Translations under genes and position numbers: made by a program
Shown here: one piece after another, positions 17,813-27,646 of the stretch
How positions within the stretch are numbered: the first letter of the stretch is position 1
Layout: every line of letters begins with the position of its first letter
Assembly: GCA_963717255.1 (NCBI GenBank)
Contig: CAVQVT010000003.1
Location: forward strand, 186,001-250,000
From: CAIYQJ01 sp963717255
GTDB lineage: Bacteria; Chloroflexota; Limnocylindria; Limnocylindrales; CSP1-4
DNA: 64,000 nt
Direction of reading: 5' to 3'
The notes under the pieces: model-generated
The model's input: only the letters and a program-made list of their open reading frames with translations
What the model was told of the DNA's origin: nothing
Databases searched by the model: none

Positions 17813-18394
17813 TCAGCGCGGATCGCGCTCGTTGCGAGCGGCCGCCTCCGCGACCTTCGCCACCCGCGTCGCGCGGGTCTCCGGCCGCTGGGCGAGCGCG
17901 ACCCACCCGAGCAGCATCTTCCGCGTCGAGGGTGGGAACGCCGCGAAGTTCGCGGCAGCGGGCGGGCGGGCGTCGAGTGCAGCTGCGAGATCGTCCGGCA
18001 CCTCGAGCCGCTCCGCGCCGTCGAGGACCTCCCACGACCCGTTCGCCTTCGCCCGGTCGATCGCCGCGAGGCCGGCGGGCGTCATCCGCCCCTCGGCGAT
18101 GAGCCGCTCCACGCGCGCCTTGTTCGATGCGGCCCACGGGCTGCGCGCCTTGCGCGGTGCGAAGTAGAGCTTGCCTCGTTCGTCGTCCAGGTGACCGCCC
18201 GTGCTGTCCACCCAGCCGAAGCACAGAGCCTCCTCGATGGCCGCCTCGTAGTCGACGCCGGGCCGGCGGCCCGACCTCGGCCGCCAGCTCACGAGCCAGA
18301 CGCCACGGGCGGTCGCATGGTTGGCGTCGAGCCACGCGCGCCAGGCGGCGCGATCGTCGGGCTGGACGAGCGGGGCGTCGTCGAGGACGGACAC
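17813..18394 (-). CDS. YdeI/OmpD-associated family protein
   Basis: This 193-residue protein has the family's landmarks: WLDANHATARGVWLVSWRP near the start, the motif ALCFGWVDSTGG and YFAPRKARSPWAASNKARVE. It ends with a basic helical region (PETRATRVAKVAEAAARNE). Members are small cytoplasmic proteins, sometimes named bacteriocin-protection proteins, with no firm biochemistry. It ends 10 bases from the convergent ppk2 stop and lies 10 bases behind the globin gene. Confidence 0.85.
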   Translation of the reverse strand: MSVLDDAPLVQPDDRAAWRAWLDANHATARGVWLVSWRPRSGRRPGVDYEAAIEEALCFGWVDSTGGHLDDERGKLYFAPRKARSPWAASNKARVERLIAEGRMTPAGLAAIDRAKANGSWEVLDGAERLEVPDDLAAALDARPPAAANFAAFPPSTRKMLLGWVALAQRPETRATRVAKVAEAAARNERDPR

Positions 18395-18403
18395 GCGGAG
18401 CGT

Positions 18404-18829
18404 TCAGTCCTGGTTCCGCATCGCCTCGGCGGCGGAGTCGAAGTACGCGTCGAGGCGCGACGCGACTTCCGGGGCCGGGTCCATCGCGGCGACGGCCGTC
18501 CGCATCGCGGCGAGCCAGTGGTCGCGCTCCGCAGTGCCGATCGCGAACGGGAAGTGCCGCTGCCGGAGACGCGGGTGGCCGCGCTCGTCGCTGTACGTGG
18601 TCGGGCCTCCCCAGTACTGGGCGAGGAAGAGCGTGAGTCGGCGCCGCGCGGGGCCCAGGTCCTCTGGGTCGGGGTAGAGGCGCAACAGGACGGGGTCGTC
18701 CGCGACGCTCGCATAGAAGCGATCGACGAGCCCCTCGAAGAAGGGCATGCCGCCGACCTCGTCGTAGAGCGTCCGCGCCGACGCCATCGGTGGCGTCTCG
18801 AGGACCCTCATCTCCCGTTCCGCGTCCAT
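18404..18829 (-). CDS. glbO: Group II truncated haemoglobin
   Basis: This 141-residue protein carries the 2-on-2 globin signature: TLYDEVGGMPFFEGLVDRFY for helices A-C, YWGGPTTYSDERGHPRL for the E-F region, and the proximal His in RQRHFPFAI. This pattern is that of group II (GlbO). Such proteins bind O2 or NO and are tied to oxygen handling or nitrosative stress. The ATG at 18829 has no Shine-Dalgarno site but has TACACT eight bases upstream; an internal ATG 42 bases later could also serve. Confidence 0.9.
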   Translation of the reverse strand: MDAEREMRVLETPPMASARTLYDEVGGMPFFEGLVDRFYASVADDPVLLRLYPDPEDLGPARRRLTLFLAQYWGGPTTYSDERGHPRLRQRHFPFAIGTAERDHWLAAMRTAVAAMDPAPEVASRLDAYFDSAAEAMRNQD

Positions 18830-18837
18830 CGGCGGCG

Positions 18838-18843
18838 AGTGTA
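18838..18843 (-). promoter_or_regulatory. Leaderless-type -10 element of the globin gene
   Basis: TACACT on the minus strand is followed by CGCCGCCG and the ATG start, an 8-base gap. Confidence 0.45.
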
Positions 18844-18941
18844 TGCGGTGGAGCGGGGGCTCCGCAGGGCCGCCGGGACTGGTCGGCAGCCGGCGCGCAC
18901 CCCGGCGCGTGAGGGGCGCCGGACGACTCCGCGCCGCCCGC

Positions 18942-20321
<1,380 letters not shown>

Positions 20322-20362
20322 CCGCCCGGGGTCGCGATCACCCGGGTCGTGCGGCCCGTCCG

Positions 20363-21529
20363 TCAGCGCCCTCGCTGCTGCCAGCTCTTGCCTTCGGTGG
20401 AGACGGCCGGCGCGTAGACCATCTCGACGCGCTGCATCTCGCCGATCGTGCGGGCGCCCAGCGCCGCCATCGACTGCCGCAGCGCCCCCATGAGGTTCTC
20501 GCTGCCGTCGGTGACGTGCGCCGGGCCCATGAGGATGCGCTCGAGCGTCCCGACCGTGCCCACCCGGATCCGCGTCCCGCGCGGGAGCGTCGGCGACGGC
20601 GCCGCCATCCCCCAGTTCGTGCCGCGCCCGGGGGCCTCGGCCGCGCGGGCGAGCGGCGAGCCGAGCATCACCGCGTCCGCGCCGGCGGCGATGGCCTTCG
20701 CGATCTCGCCGCCGCGCCGCATCCCGCCGTCGCCCACGACCGGGACGTAGCGGCCGGTGGCCTGGAGATACGCGTCCCGGGCCGCCGCGACGTCGCTGAT
20801 CGCGGTGACCTGGGGGACGCCGATCCCGAGCACCTCGCGCGTCGTGCACGCGGCACCCGGCCCGACCCCGACGAAGACGGCCGCCGCACCCTGCTCCATC
20901 AGCGCGTACGCGGCCTCGGCGTTCGTCGTGTTCCCGACCGCGACGGGGATCGGCATGAAGCGGGTGAACTCGCTCAGCTCGAGCGGCTCGTAGCCCGACG
21001 CGAGATGGCGCGCGCTGCTCACCTGCGACTGGACGAGGAAGAGGTCCGCGCCGTGATCGGCGCAGAACGGGCCCCAGCGGCGGGCCGCGGCCGGGGTCGC
21101 GGAGAGGGCGACCTTCGAGCCGGCCGCGCGCATCTCGTCGATCCGACGCGCGACGAGGTCCTCGCGCAGCGGCGCGGCGTACGCCTCGGCGAGGACGTCC
21201 TGGACTTCGCCGTCCGGCGCGGTCGCGATGCGCTCGAGGACGGCGTCGGGATCGTCGAAGCGCGTCTGGACACCCTCGAGATTGAGGACCGCGAGGCCGC
21301 CGAGCGCGGCGAGCGCACCGGCGGAGCGGGCGTCCACCACGGCATCCATCGCGGCGGCGAGCACCGGGATCGCGAGGCGGATCCCGGCGATCTCGACGGA
21401 GAGGTCGACGTCGGAGGGCTCGACCGTGTCGGTCCCGGGCGCGAGCGAGACGTCCTCGAACCCATAGGTCGGGCGCATCGAGTCGACCTTGGAGCGGAAG
21501 GCGCGGCGCGCGGCGGCCTCGGTGGTCAT
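20363..21529 (-). CDS. guaB3: GuaB3 family IMP dehydrogenase-like protein
   Basis: This 388-residue TIM-barrel protein has the IMPDH/GMPR signatures without CBS domains. The catalytic Cys loop is GVGPGAACTTREVLGIGVPQ, the phosphate-binding part is VVGDGGMRRGGEIAKA, and the N-terminus has YGFEDVSLAPG. The length and the absence of CBS domains match GuaB3 of actinobacteria, cyanobacteria and Chloroflexota, for which IMP dehydrogenase activity has been argued; GMP reductase is the other option. It is not linked to guaA here. The region upstream holds TAGAAT near 21620. Confidence 0.9.
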   Translation of the reverse strand: MTTEAAARRAFRSKVDSMRPTYGFEDVSLAPGTDTVEPSDVDLSVEIAGIRLAIPVLAAAMDAVVDARSAGALAALGGLAVLNLEGVQTRFDDPDAVLERIATAPDGEVQDVLAEAYAAPLREDLVARRIDEMRAAGSKVALSATPAAARRWGPFCADHGADLFLVQSQVSSARHLASGYEPLELSEFTRFMPIPVAVGNTTNAEAAYALMEQGAAAVFVGVGPGAACTTREVLGIGVPQVTAISDVAAARDAYLQATGRYVPVVGDGGMRRGGEIAKAIAAGADAVMLGSPLARAAEAPGRGTNWGMAAPSPTLPRGTRIRVGTVGTLERILMGPAHVTDGSENLMGALRQSMAALGARTIGEMQRVEMVYAPAVSTEGKSWQQRGR

Positions 21530-21794
21530 CGGCCGGACCGGTGCGTGACGACCATCGTCGATTGGCCTCCAGCGTGGGATGCGGTCGCGTCACGATCCCG
21601 TGGCGGTCGCGTGGCGGCCATTCTACGCGGGACTCCCGCGACGGCGGGACGATCGAGCCGGTGCCGTATGCATCTTGCGATCGATCACCCGTTGGGCCGA
21701 CCCTTCACGCTGGAACGCGGGAAGCTGTGACGTGCGGTCCACATGCAGGCCGCCGGGACCGACCCGCGCGAATGCGTCCCAGGAGGGTCTGCTG

Positions 21795-22625
21795 ATGCGG
21801 CAGGCGGCGCTGGTGATGCTGGGCGGGGCCGCCGCTGCGGCCGTGGCGGGCGCAGCCGCCCTGATCGTCGATCTGCGACGTCCGCAGGAAGCGGTGGGCG
21901 CGATGCGCGGCCGTCGCGGCAGCCGGGTCAACACCTGGATGAACCGGCCGGTCTACCGACTCGTCGCCGAGGCGCTCGAGCTCGAGTCGGGCGACGAGCT
22001 GCTCGACGTCGGCTGCGGTTGGGGCGCCTTCCTGGTGGAGCATGGCTCGGGGGTGCGGTTCGTCGCGGGCATCGATCTCTCCGAGGAGAAGGTGCGCCTT
22101 GCCCGGGAGCGACTCGTCGAGCGCATCGCCGCGGGGGCCGCGGAGGTCGTGCGTGGCGATGCCGAGGCACTCCCGTGGGAGGACGGTCGGTTCAGCGCCG
22201 TTTCCTGCATCGACGCCTTCCAGTTCTTCCCCGACCCGGTGCAGGGCCTCGCCGAGATGCGGCGGGTGCTCCGCGCCGGCGGGCGGGCCGTCGTCGCCAT
22301 GGGGATGAAGCTTCCCGAGGCGGCCGGGCCCCGCGAGCTCCCGCCGTTCAGCTCGGAGCGCCCGTGCGACGTTCGGAAGGTCCAGGACCGCATGGAGCGC
22401 ATGCGGTCCTGGACCGAGCCCGAGGTGCGCCGGATGATGGGGGCGGCAGGGTTCGAGGACGTGTCGATCTCCTTCGCCCCCACGTTCGGCGACAGCGGCC
22501 TCGGCAACCGCATCAGCCGGGTGCTGGTGGGCACCGATCAGTCGAGGCAGGTCCGCGGGGTCAGGCCACTGCCCGTCCGGCCCGCAGACGACGTGGGGCC
22601 AGAGGGGGCGGTCGCCGTCAGCTGA
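21795..22625 (+). CDS. Class I SAM-dependent methyltransferase, membrane-tethered
   Basis: This 276-residue protein begins at ATG 21795 after AGGAGG (21781-21786). A short hydrophobic N-terminal segment (ALVMLGGAAAAAVAGAAALI) is probably a membrane anchor. The Rossmann methyltransferase domain follows with motif I LLDVGCGWGAFLVEHG, the acidic residue in GIDLSEEKV, motif II/III VVRGDAEALPW and SCIDAFQFFPDP. The C-terminal part looks like a sterol/ubiquinone-type methyltransferase. The substrate is unknown. It stands alone between divergent guaB3 and convergent NUDIX genes. Confidence 0.88.
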   Translation: MRQAALVMLGGAAAAAVAGAAALIVDLRRPQEAVGAMRGRRGSRVNTWMNRPVYRLVAEALELESGDELLDVGCGWGAFLVEHGSGVRFVAGIDLSEEKVRLARERLVERIAAGAAEVVRGDAEALPWEDGRFSAVSCIDAFQFFPDPVQGLAEMRRVLRAGGRAVVAMGMKLPEAAGPRELPPFSSERPCDVRKVQDRMERMRSWTEPEVRRMMGAAGFEDVSISFAPTFGDSGLGNRISRVLVGTDQSRQVRGVRPLPVRPADDVGPEGAVAVS

Positions 22626-22650
22626 CAGCCGGGGCGCCCGCCCGGGGCGT

Positions 22651-23154
22651 TCAGCGGGGCACGCGCCGGCCCTCGAGGTCGAGCGCGAACCACGGGCCGC
22701 GCTCGGGATCGAGGATGTCGCGCCGGATCCGCTCGATGGCCTCCCGGTAGCCCGGCCAGACCACCTCACGGTGGGCATCGTCCGGATCGAGCCAGCGGGC
22801 CCCGTTGTGCTCGTGGGAGAGCTTCGGCTCGGTCCCGGTCCTGACGCGGACCGCGAAGACCGCCGCGAGCACGACCGCATCGACGGTGGGTTCATGGAAC
22901 TGGTTCACGAGGTCGAGGTCATAGAAGGCCTCGATCGATCCCGGGCCGATGCCCGTCTCCTCCTCCAGCTCCCGCAGGGCGCCGTGCGCGACGCGCTCAC
23001 CGGGCTCGAGCGACCCCGAGACGCATTGCCAGAGGCCCGCCAGGATGCGGCCCGGGCCGCGACGGAGCAGGAGGATCTCGGCGCCACTGCCGCCGGGGTC
23101 GCCCGTCCCGCGGAAGACCCAGCAGTCGACGATGTCCGGCCGTAGCGGGCTCAC
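22651..23154 (-). CDS. NUDIX hydrolase
   Basis: This 167-residue protein has the NUDIX box GALRELEEETGIGPG (GX5EX7REUXEEXGU pattern, with GSLEPGERVAHGALRELEEE). NUDIX enzymes hydrolyse nucleoside diphosphates linked to another group; the substrate is not evident. The GTG at 23154 overlaps the stop of the DinB-like gene as GTGA, marking the start. The last residues follow LDPERGPWFALDLEGRRV. Confidence 0.88.
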   Translation of the reverse strand: MSPLRPDIVDCWVFRGTGDPGGSGAEILLLRRGPGRILAGLWQCVSGSLEPGERVAHGALRELEEETGIGPGSIEAFYDLDLVNQFHEPTVDAVVLAAVFAVRVRTGTEPKLSHEHNGARWLDPDDAHREVVWPGYREAIERIRRDILDPERGPWFALDLEGRRVPR

Positions 23155-23750
23155 GCCCGGGCCTCCGTGGCGCGCGCGGCGATCGGGCCATCCTCCGTGG
23201 CGCGCGCGGCGATCGCGCGGAGCTGCTCGAGGTGCATGAGGTCGTGCACCCCGGCGAAGAGGAGCCACTCGCCGCAGCGCAGCCGCCCAACGAGCGGGTG
23301 GTCGAGCGGGCAGGCATCCGCCTCGTGGCCGGCGATGGCGCGCGCCGCGCGCGCCACGATGCGCCGGCTGGTCTCGAGGCGCCGGAGCAGCGCGGTCCGG
23401 TCCACCTCCGACGAGCCCGGCACCCCGGGCACCACGGTCGGCGCGTCGGCGGGGAAGCGCCCGGCGGCGGCGAGAGAGGCCGCCAGCGCCAGGCCGCTGC
23501 GGGAATCGGCCACGTGGCCGGCCGTCTGGGCGACGTTCCAGTCGGCCTCGCCGCCGGGCTGGGCCAGGAGGCGGTCCGGCGCCGCCGAGACGAGCTCGAC
23601 GAGGGCGCCCGCGATCGCGTCCAGCTGTGCCGCGACGATGAGGGCGGTCCCGCGACCTCCACGGCGGCGGAGCTCCCGGCGGAGCGCGACCGGCCGGTCG
23701 GCCACGTACAGGTCGTGGACGGCGACGACGTCGGGGGCGAGCTCCGTCAC
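23151..23750 (-). CDS. DinB-like four-helix-bundle protein
   Basis: From GTG 23750 this gives about 199 residues. The N-terminus (VTELAPDVVAVHDLYVADRP) may be a separate small segment. The rest looks like a DinB/YfiT-type bundle with metal-site-like residues: WNVAQTAGHVADS, and the C-terminal HDLMHLEQLRAI where two His sit three apart. A short direct repeat (ARATED / ARATEA) ends the protein. These proteins are putative metal-dependent thiol S-transferases or of unknown role. It sits 17 bases behind the c-di-AMP receptor gene and overlaps the NUDIX gene. Confidence 0.65.
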   Translation of the reverse strand: MTELAPDVVAVHDLYVADRPVALRRELRRRGGRGTALIVAAQLDAIAGALVELVSAAPDRLLAQPGGEADWNVAQTAGHVADSRSGLALAASLAAAGRFPADAPTVVPGVPGSSEVDRTALLRRLETSRRIVARAARAIAGHEADACPLDHPLVGRLRCGEWLLFAGVHDLMHLEQLRAIAARATEDGPIAARATEARA

Positions 23751-23767
23751 GCTCCGTGCCGGGGCCG

Positions 23768-24097
23768 TCAGATGCGCTCGAAGCGCTCGATCGGGAGGAC
23801 GAAGACCGTCGCGCCGCCGACCTCCACCTCGAGCGGGAACGGCATGAAGAACTCGCCCGGCTCCATGATCGGCGGCATCGGGTTCACCACCTGCGAGCGC
23901 GAGTGGCAGCTCTCCCGGATGATCCCGAGGGCCTCCTCGACCTTCGCGTCCTCCACGGCGAGCACGATCGTCGCGTTCGACTGCTTCAGGAAGCCGCCCG
24001 AGCTCTGGAGGCGCGTGGTCCGGAACTCCTTGTCGAGCAGGGCGTCGACGAGGATGCCGGCGTCCTCGGCGTGGACGATCGCGAAGAGGAGCTTCAC
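23768..24097 (-). CDS. darA: Cyclic-di-AMP receptor, PII-like (DarA/PstA family)
   Basis: This protein has exactly 109 residues, the standard length of the DarA/PstA family (DUF970). It starts MKLLFAIVHAEDAGILVDAL with a GTG codon. The ligand loop reads TTRLQSSGGFLKQSNATIVL, close to the consensus TxxxSTGGFLxxGNTT. The C-terminus follows the ferredoxin-like fold. It senses c-di-AMP and, in other bacteria, passes the signal to unknown partners. It implies that this organism makes c-di-AMP. It leads the short operon with DinB-like and NUDIX genes and has a leaderless-type promoter. Confidence 0.9.
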   Translation of the reverse strand: MKLLFAIVHAEDAGILVDALLDKEFRTTRLQSSGGFLKQSNATIVLAVEDAKVEEALGIIRESCHSRSQVVNPMPPIMEPGEFFMPFPLEVEVGGATVFVLPIERFERI

Positions 24098-24104
24098 GGG
24101 GCCG

Positions 24105-24110
24105 AGTATA
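24105..24110 (-). promoter_or_regulatory. Leaderless-type -10 element of the c-di-AMP receptor gene
   Basis: On the minus strand TATACT is followed by CGGCCCC and the GTG start, a 7-base gap and no ribosome site. Confidence 0.55.
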
Positions 24111-24240
24111 GGCCACGGGCGTGCGGGCTCCCGCCGGGCGCGGCGCCGCGGCTCGCCGGCGGCTGGGAGCCGCCCCGGCGGGTGTACCATCACGGTCCCA
24201 CCGACACGCCGGCCCGGCGGTCCGGGCCGAGGAGGAGATC

Positions 24241-25275
24241 GTGTCCACAGGTCGCCCCGCCGAGCCCACCTCCGGGGATCTCGTCCGCGCCGTCCGCGGC
24301 GCCGAGACCCGCCTCTTCGCGACGCTGGCCGAGGCCCTCGCCATGACGGACGAGGTCGACGCCTCGCTCGAGAGGCTCCTCGAGCTCGCCGCCGGCCTTC
24401 TCGACGGGGCCGTCGCCGCCGTGGCGGTCGCCGAGCCGGACACCGGCGTCCTGGTCGCCGGTCCATCGCGGGGCTTCGACGGACGGCCGATCCTCGATGA
24501 GCCGCTCACGGTCGCCGGCTCGACCGACGCCCTCGCGATCGTCGCCCGCGAGTCGCGGACGGTCGCCATCCCGTCGGCCCACGTCTCCCCCGCCGCGGCG
24601 CGCCTCGGGATCGGGGCCGGGCTCGTGATCCCCCTGGTCGTCCGTCGCGACGGCGCGGACCTCACCGTGGGCGTCCTGCTCGTCGCTCACGCCGACGGGC
24701 GCGCCCTCACGGACGACGAGGCCCGGCTGGCCACCGGGGTCGCCGCCATCGCGGCCGCGATCGTCGAGCGCGGCTTCCTCACCGAGGCGGCGCACGCCCG
24801 CGCGGAGTGGCGCGAGCGGCTCGCGCAGGTGGACCCGCTCACCGGCCTCGCCAACAGGCGTGCGCTCGACCGGATCGGCGAGCTGGAGGTGGCGCGCGCG
24901 ATCCGGCAGGCCACCGCGCTCGCCATCGTCGTGGTGGACGTGGACGACTTCGACGCGCAGGCCGAGGCGGCCGGCCGACAGGCGGCCGACGCCGTCCTGC
25001 GGGAGGTCGCCGTGGCGGTCGCCGACGGCGTGCGGCTCGTGGACACCGTGGCGCGGCTCGGCCCGGCGGAGTTCGTCGTGCTGGCTCCCGGCAGCGGCGG
25101 CGAGACCGTCGCCCGGCGGATCGCGAGCGCCGTCGCCACCCTCGCGTCGGTCGGCGAGTGGAAGGTCCGCGTCTCGACGGGCGTCGCGCACGTCCCCGAG
25201 GACGGGACCACGCTGCGGGACCTCGTCGACGCCGCGACCGGCTCCATCGAGCGGGCGAGGGCGACGGCGGGCTGA
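24241..25275 (+). CDS. GAF-GGDEF protein with a degenerate GGDEF site
   Basis: This 344-residue protein starts at GTG 24241 behind GAGGAGGAG. An N-terminal helix and a GAF domain (about residues 20-180, TLAEALAMTDEVDASLERLL to ATGVAAIAAAIVE) precede a GGDEF-type domain with the conserved DPLTGLANRRALDR. The signature loop reads VARLGPAEFVVL, so GGDEF has become GPAEF: the second Gly and the catalytic Asp are replaced by Pro and Ala. I expect no diguanylate cyclase activity; it may bind GTP or act as a signal sensor only. A TACCAT hexamer at 24185-24190 could be the promoter. Confidence 0.88.
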   Translation: MSTGRPAEPTSGDLVRAVRGAETRLFATLAEALAMTDEVDASLERLLELAAGLLDGAVAAVAVAEPDTGVLVAGPSRGFDGRPILDEPLTVAGSTDALAIVARESRTVAIPSAHVSPAAARLGIGAGLVIPLVVRRDGADLTVGVLLVAHADGRALTDDEARLATGVAAIAAAIVERGFLTEAAHARAEWRERLAQVDPLTGLANRRALDRIGELEVARAIRQATALAIVVVDVDDFDAQAEAAGRQAADAVLREVAVAVADGVRLVDTVARLGPAEFVVLAPGSGGETVARRIASAVATLASVGEWKVRVSTGVAHVPEDGTTLRDLVDAATGSIERARATAG

Positions 25276-25353
25276 CGCCCGGAGGACCACCTCGCTGCCC
25301 GGCCCGCGCGGGTGCCGGCTCGACCGGCGGGGATGGCCAGCGGACGGAGATGG

Positions 25354-25371
25354 CCGGCCCGGCGGGGCCGG
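25354..25371. terminator. Possible terminator between the GGDEF and tmk genes
   Basis: CCGGCCC (25354-25360) pairs with GGGCCGG (25365-25371) across a 4-base loop in the convergent gap. The surrounding DNA is so GC-rich that this may be chance. Confidence 0.35.
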
Positions 25372-25396
25372 GATGTGCCGGCGGCCCCGGTTGACC

Positions 25397-26050
25397 TCAG
25401 CGGTCCCGGCCCACCGCCGTCAGCGCGATCGCCGCGACCTCCTCGGCCACCACCTCCGGCGGGTGGGAAGCGTCCACGACGCGCCAGCGGCCGCCCATGG
25501 AGGCCTCCCGCAGGTAGCCCGCGCGGACCCGCTCGTGGTAGGCGCGATCGAACGTCCCGTCCAGCTCGAACTTGTTCAGGTCGTCCGGCCGGCCGGTCTG
25601 CCGTCGCTGCAGGCCGATGTCGACGCTCACGTCGAGCAGGATCGTGAGGTCGGGGAGGAGGCTGCGCGTCGTGAGGTCCTGCAGAGCGCGCATCGCCTCG
25701 ACGTCCAGCCCGCTCCCGTACCCCTGGTAGCAGATCGTCGAGTCGCGGTGGCGATCGCACACGACGACCTGCCCGGCCGCGAGCGCCGGCCGGATGACCT
25801 CCGCGACATGCTGCGCGCGCTGGGCGGAGAAGAGGAGCGCGTCCGCCATCGGGTCCAGGCCGCGGCCGGCGCCGAGGACGATCTCGCGCACCTGCTCGCC
25901 CGTCCGCGTGCCGCCGGGCTCGCGCGTGACCACCACGTCGAGGCCGGCCGCGCGCAGCCGTTCGCCGAGGAGCCGTGCCTGCAGCGACTTGCCGGAGCCG
26001 TCGGGGCCCTCGAGCGTGATGAAGCGGACGGGACGGGCGGTCTCGGTCAC
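25397..26050 (-). CDS. tmk: Thymidylate kinase
   Basis: This 217-residue enzyme phosphorylates dTMP to dTDP. The P-loop is EGPDGSGKSLQ (residues 14-24), followed by TREPGGTRTGEQVRE, the DRHRDSTICYQGYG base-binding motif and a lid RRQTGRPDDLNKFE. The GTG start at 26050 has no Shine-Dalgarno site, but TAGACT lies six bases upstream. The gene has a convergent partner (GAF-GGDEF) and no operon mates. Confidence 0.95.
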   Translation of the reverse strand: MTETARPVRFITLEGPDGSGKSLQARLLGERLRAAGLDVVVTREPGGTRTGEQVREIVLGAGRGLDPMADALLFSAQRAQHVAEVIRPALAAGQVVVCDRHRDSTICYQGYGSGLDVEAMRALQDLTTRSLLPDLTILLDVSVDIGLQRRQTGRPDDLNKFELDGTFDRAYHERVRAGYLREASMGGRWRVVDASHPPEVVAEEVAAIALTAVGRDR

Positions 26051-26056
26051 ACGCCG

Positions 26057-26062
26057 AGTCTA
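26057..26062 (-). promoter_or_regulatory. Leaderless-type -10 element of tmk
   Basis: On the minus strand TAGACT is followed by CGGCGT and the GTG start, a 6-base gap. Confidence 0.5.
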
Positions 26063-26087
26063 ATCGCGGGCGCGGGCGGCGGGTCGG

Positions 26088-26156
26088 GCACGCGGGGCGG
26101 GGCGGGGCGGGCACGCGGGGCGGGGCGGGGCGGGCACGCGGGGCGGGGCGGGGCGG
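26088..26156. repeat. G-rich 23-bp tandem repeat, three copies
   Basis: The unit GCACGCGGGGCGGGGCGGG plus four more bases starts at 26088, 26111 and 26134 with a period of exactly 23. The runs of four G could form G-quadruplexes. It lies in the intergenic gap just upstream of tmk. Confidence 0.85.
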
Positions 26157-26191
26157 TCGACTCCACGCCCGCGGCCGAATGCGGTCCCTGA

Positions 26192-26342
26192 CCACCGCTC
26201 ATCAGCCCGGGGACTACGGGACGAGACCGGGCCACCGCTTATCAGCCCGGGGACTGTGGCGGGGGTCGGCGGAGCGGCCTTCGTGCTCCACGCCTCGTCC
26301 AAGGGCGATCGGACGGAGCGTCCGCCAGTCCCCGGGCTGATA
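26192..26342. repeat. Intergenic repeat with two direct copies and one inverted copy
   Basis: The 24-bp block CCACCGCTCATCAGCCCGGG plus GACT occurs at 26192-26215 and, with one change, at 26232-26255, 40 bases apart. An inverted copy of its core (CAGTCCCCGGGCTGATA) is at 26326-26342, a perfect 17-bp match to 26240-26256. Transcribed, the last two would form a stem with a loop of 69 bases. The rest of the 26063-26506 gap shows no coding sequence. Confidence 0.8.
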
Positions 26343-26506
26343 TCCGGGGGTCGCGCCGACGTCCCGGGTCGAGCTGCTCGCCGCCCGTGCCCGAACCTGG
26401 GGCGGCGTCCCGGCGCAGGCGCGAGAGGCGATCACGTCAGCGCACGGTGACGACCGCCGTCATGGATGGATCAGCACGCGTCGGGTGGCCGGTCGGCTCT
26501 CGCCCC

Positions 26507-27646
26507 CTAGCAGATGCGGGGCAGCTGCTCCCCGATGAGCATGTCCACGATCCGCTCCGACCCCACCAGGGTCCGGATCGTCACCATCCCCGGATGGTCG
26601 GCGACGACACGGCCGATCAGCGCCGCCTCGGCGCCCGCCGGGACCGACCGCATCGCGGCCAGCGCCGCCTCCTCGGACCCGGCCGGGACGATCGCGACGC
26701 AGACGCCCTCGTTCGCGACGTGGAAGGGGTCGAACCCGAGCATCTCGCACGCCGCCCGGACGGGACCGGGGATCGGGATCGCCGGCTCGTCGAGGACGAC
26801 ACCCACGCGGGACGACGCCGCGATCTCGTTGAGCGAGGACGCGAGCCCGCCGCGCGTCGGGTCGCGCAGGACGTGGACGTCCGGGACGGCGGCGACGAGC
26901 GCCGCGACGAGGCCGTTGAGCGCCTGCGTGTCCGAGGCGATCTCCACCTCGAACTCGAGGCCTTCGCGCACGCTCATGATCGCGACGCCGTGGAGCCCGA
27001 TCGGCCCGGACAGGATGACCGCGTCGCCCGGACGGGCACGATCCGCGGACGGAGCGACGCCGTCCGGGACGAGCCCCACGCCGGCCGTGTTCACGAAGAG
27101 CCGGTCGGCCGCCCCGCGCCCCACCACCTTCGTGTCGCCGGTCACGATGGGGACCCCTGCGGTCTGCGCTGCCCGCGACGCCGAGGCGGTGATCCGCCGG
27201 AGCTCGTCGAAGCCGAGCCCCTCCTCGACGACGTAGGCGAGCGAGATCGCGATCGGGGTCGCACCCATCATCGCGAGGTCGTTCACCGTCCCGTTCACCG
27301 CGAGCTCGCCGATGTCGCCCCCGGGGAACTCGATGGGGCTCACGACGTACGAGTCCGTCGTGAACGCGAGCCGGCTGCCGCCGACCTCGATGACGGCCGC
27401 GTCGTTGAGGACGCCGCCCGGGCTCGCTGCCCCGAGCGCCGGGACCACGACGTCGCGCAGGAGGTTCGCGGAGAGCCGGCCGCCCGACCCGTGCCCCAGG
27501 ATCACGCGCTCGGTCTCGGGGATCGGCGCGGCGCAGGAGGCGTCCACGGGGTCCATCGACGGCGCGGACCCCGCCGCACCGACCGCGCCGGGGTCGCCCG
27601 CCGGTCCGACCGGCACGATCGGGGTGATGAGACGCTCGTCGGTCAT
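26507..27646 (-). CDS. hypE: Hydrogenase maturation protein HypE
   Basis: HypE dehydrates the carbamoyl group on its own C-terminal Cys to the cyanide ligand for the NiFe site. The 379-residue protein ends with the essential PRIC. The AIRS/PurM-like ATP-binding fold shows as LGHGSGGRLSANLLRD, VLNDAAVIEVGGSRLAFTTD, ELAVNGTVNDLAMMGATP and TGDTKVVGRG. A 40-residue Pro/Ala-rich N-terminal extension is unusual. The ATG at 27646 overlaps the hypD stop (ATGA). It is the last gene of the hydrogenase operon. Confidence 0.95.
   Translation of the reverse strand: MTDERLITPIVPVGPAGDPGAVGAAGSAPSMDPVDASCAAPIPETERVILGHGSGGRLSANLLRDVVVPALGAASPGGVLNDAAVIEVGGSRLAFTTDSYVVSPIEFPGGDIGELAVNGTVNDLAMMGATPIAISLAYVVEEGLGFDELRRITASASRAAQTAGVPIVTGDTKVVGRGAADRLFVNTAGVGLVPDGVAPSADRARPGDAVILSGPIGLHGVAIMSVREGLEFEVEIASDTQALNGLVAALVAAVPDVHVLRDPTRGGLASSLNEIAASSRVGVVLDEPAIPIPGPVRAACEMLGFDPFHVANEGVCVAIVPAGSEEAALAAMRSVPAGAEAALIGRVVADHPGMVTIRTLVGSERIVDMLIGEQLPRIC

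Noticed and set aside
26088..26156. CRISPR-like array
   Set aside because: The three 23-bp units follow each other without spacers and no cas gene is near.
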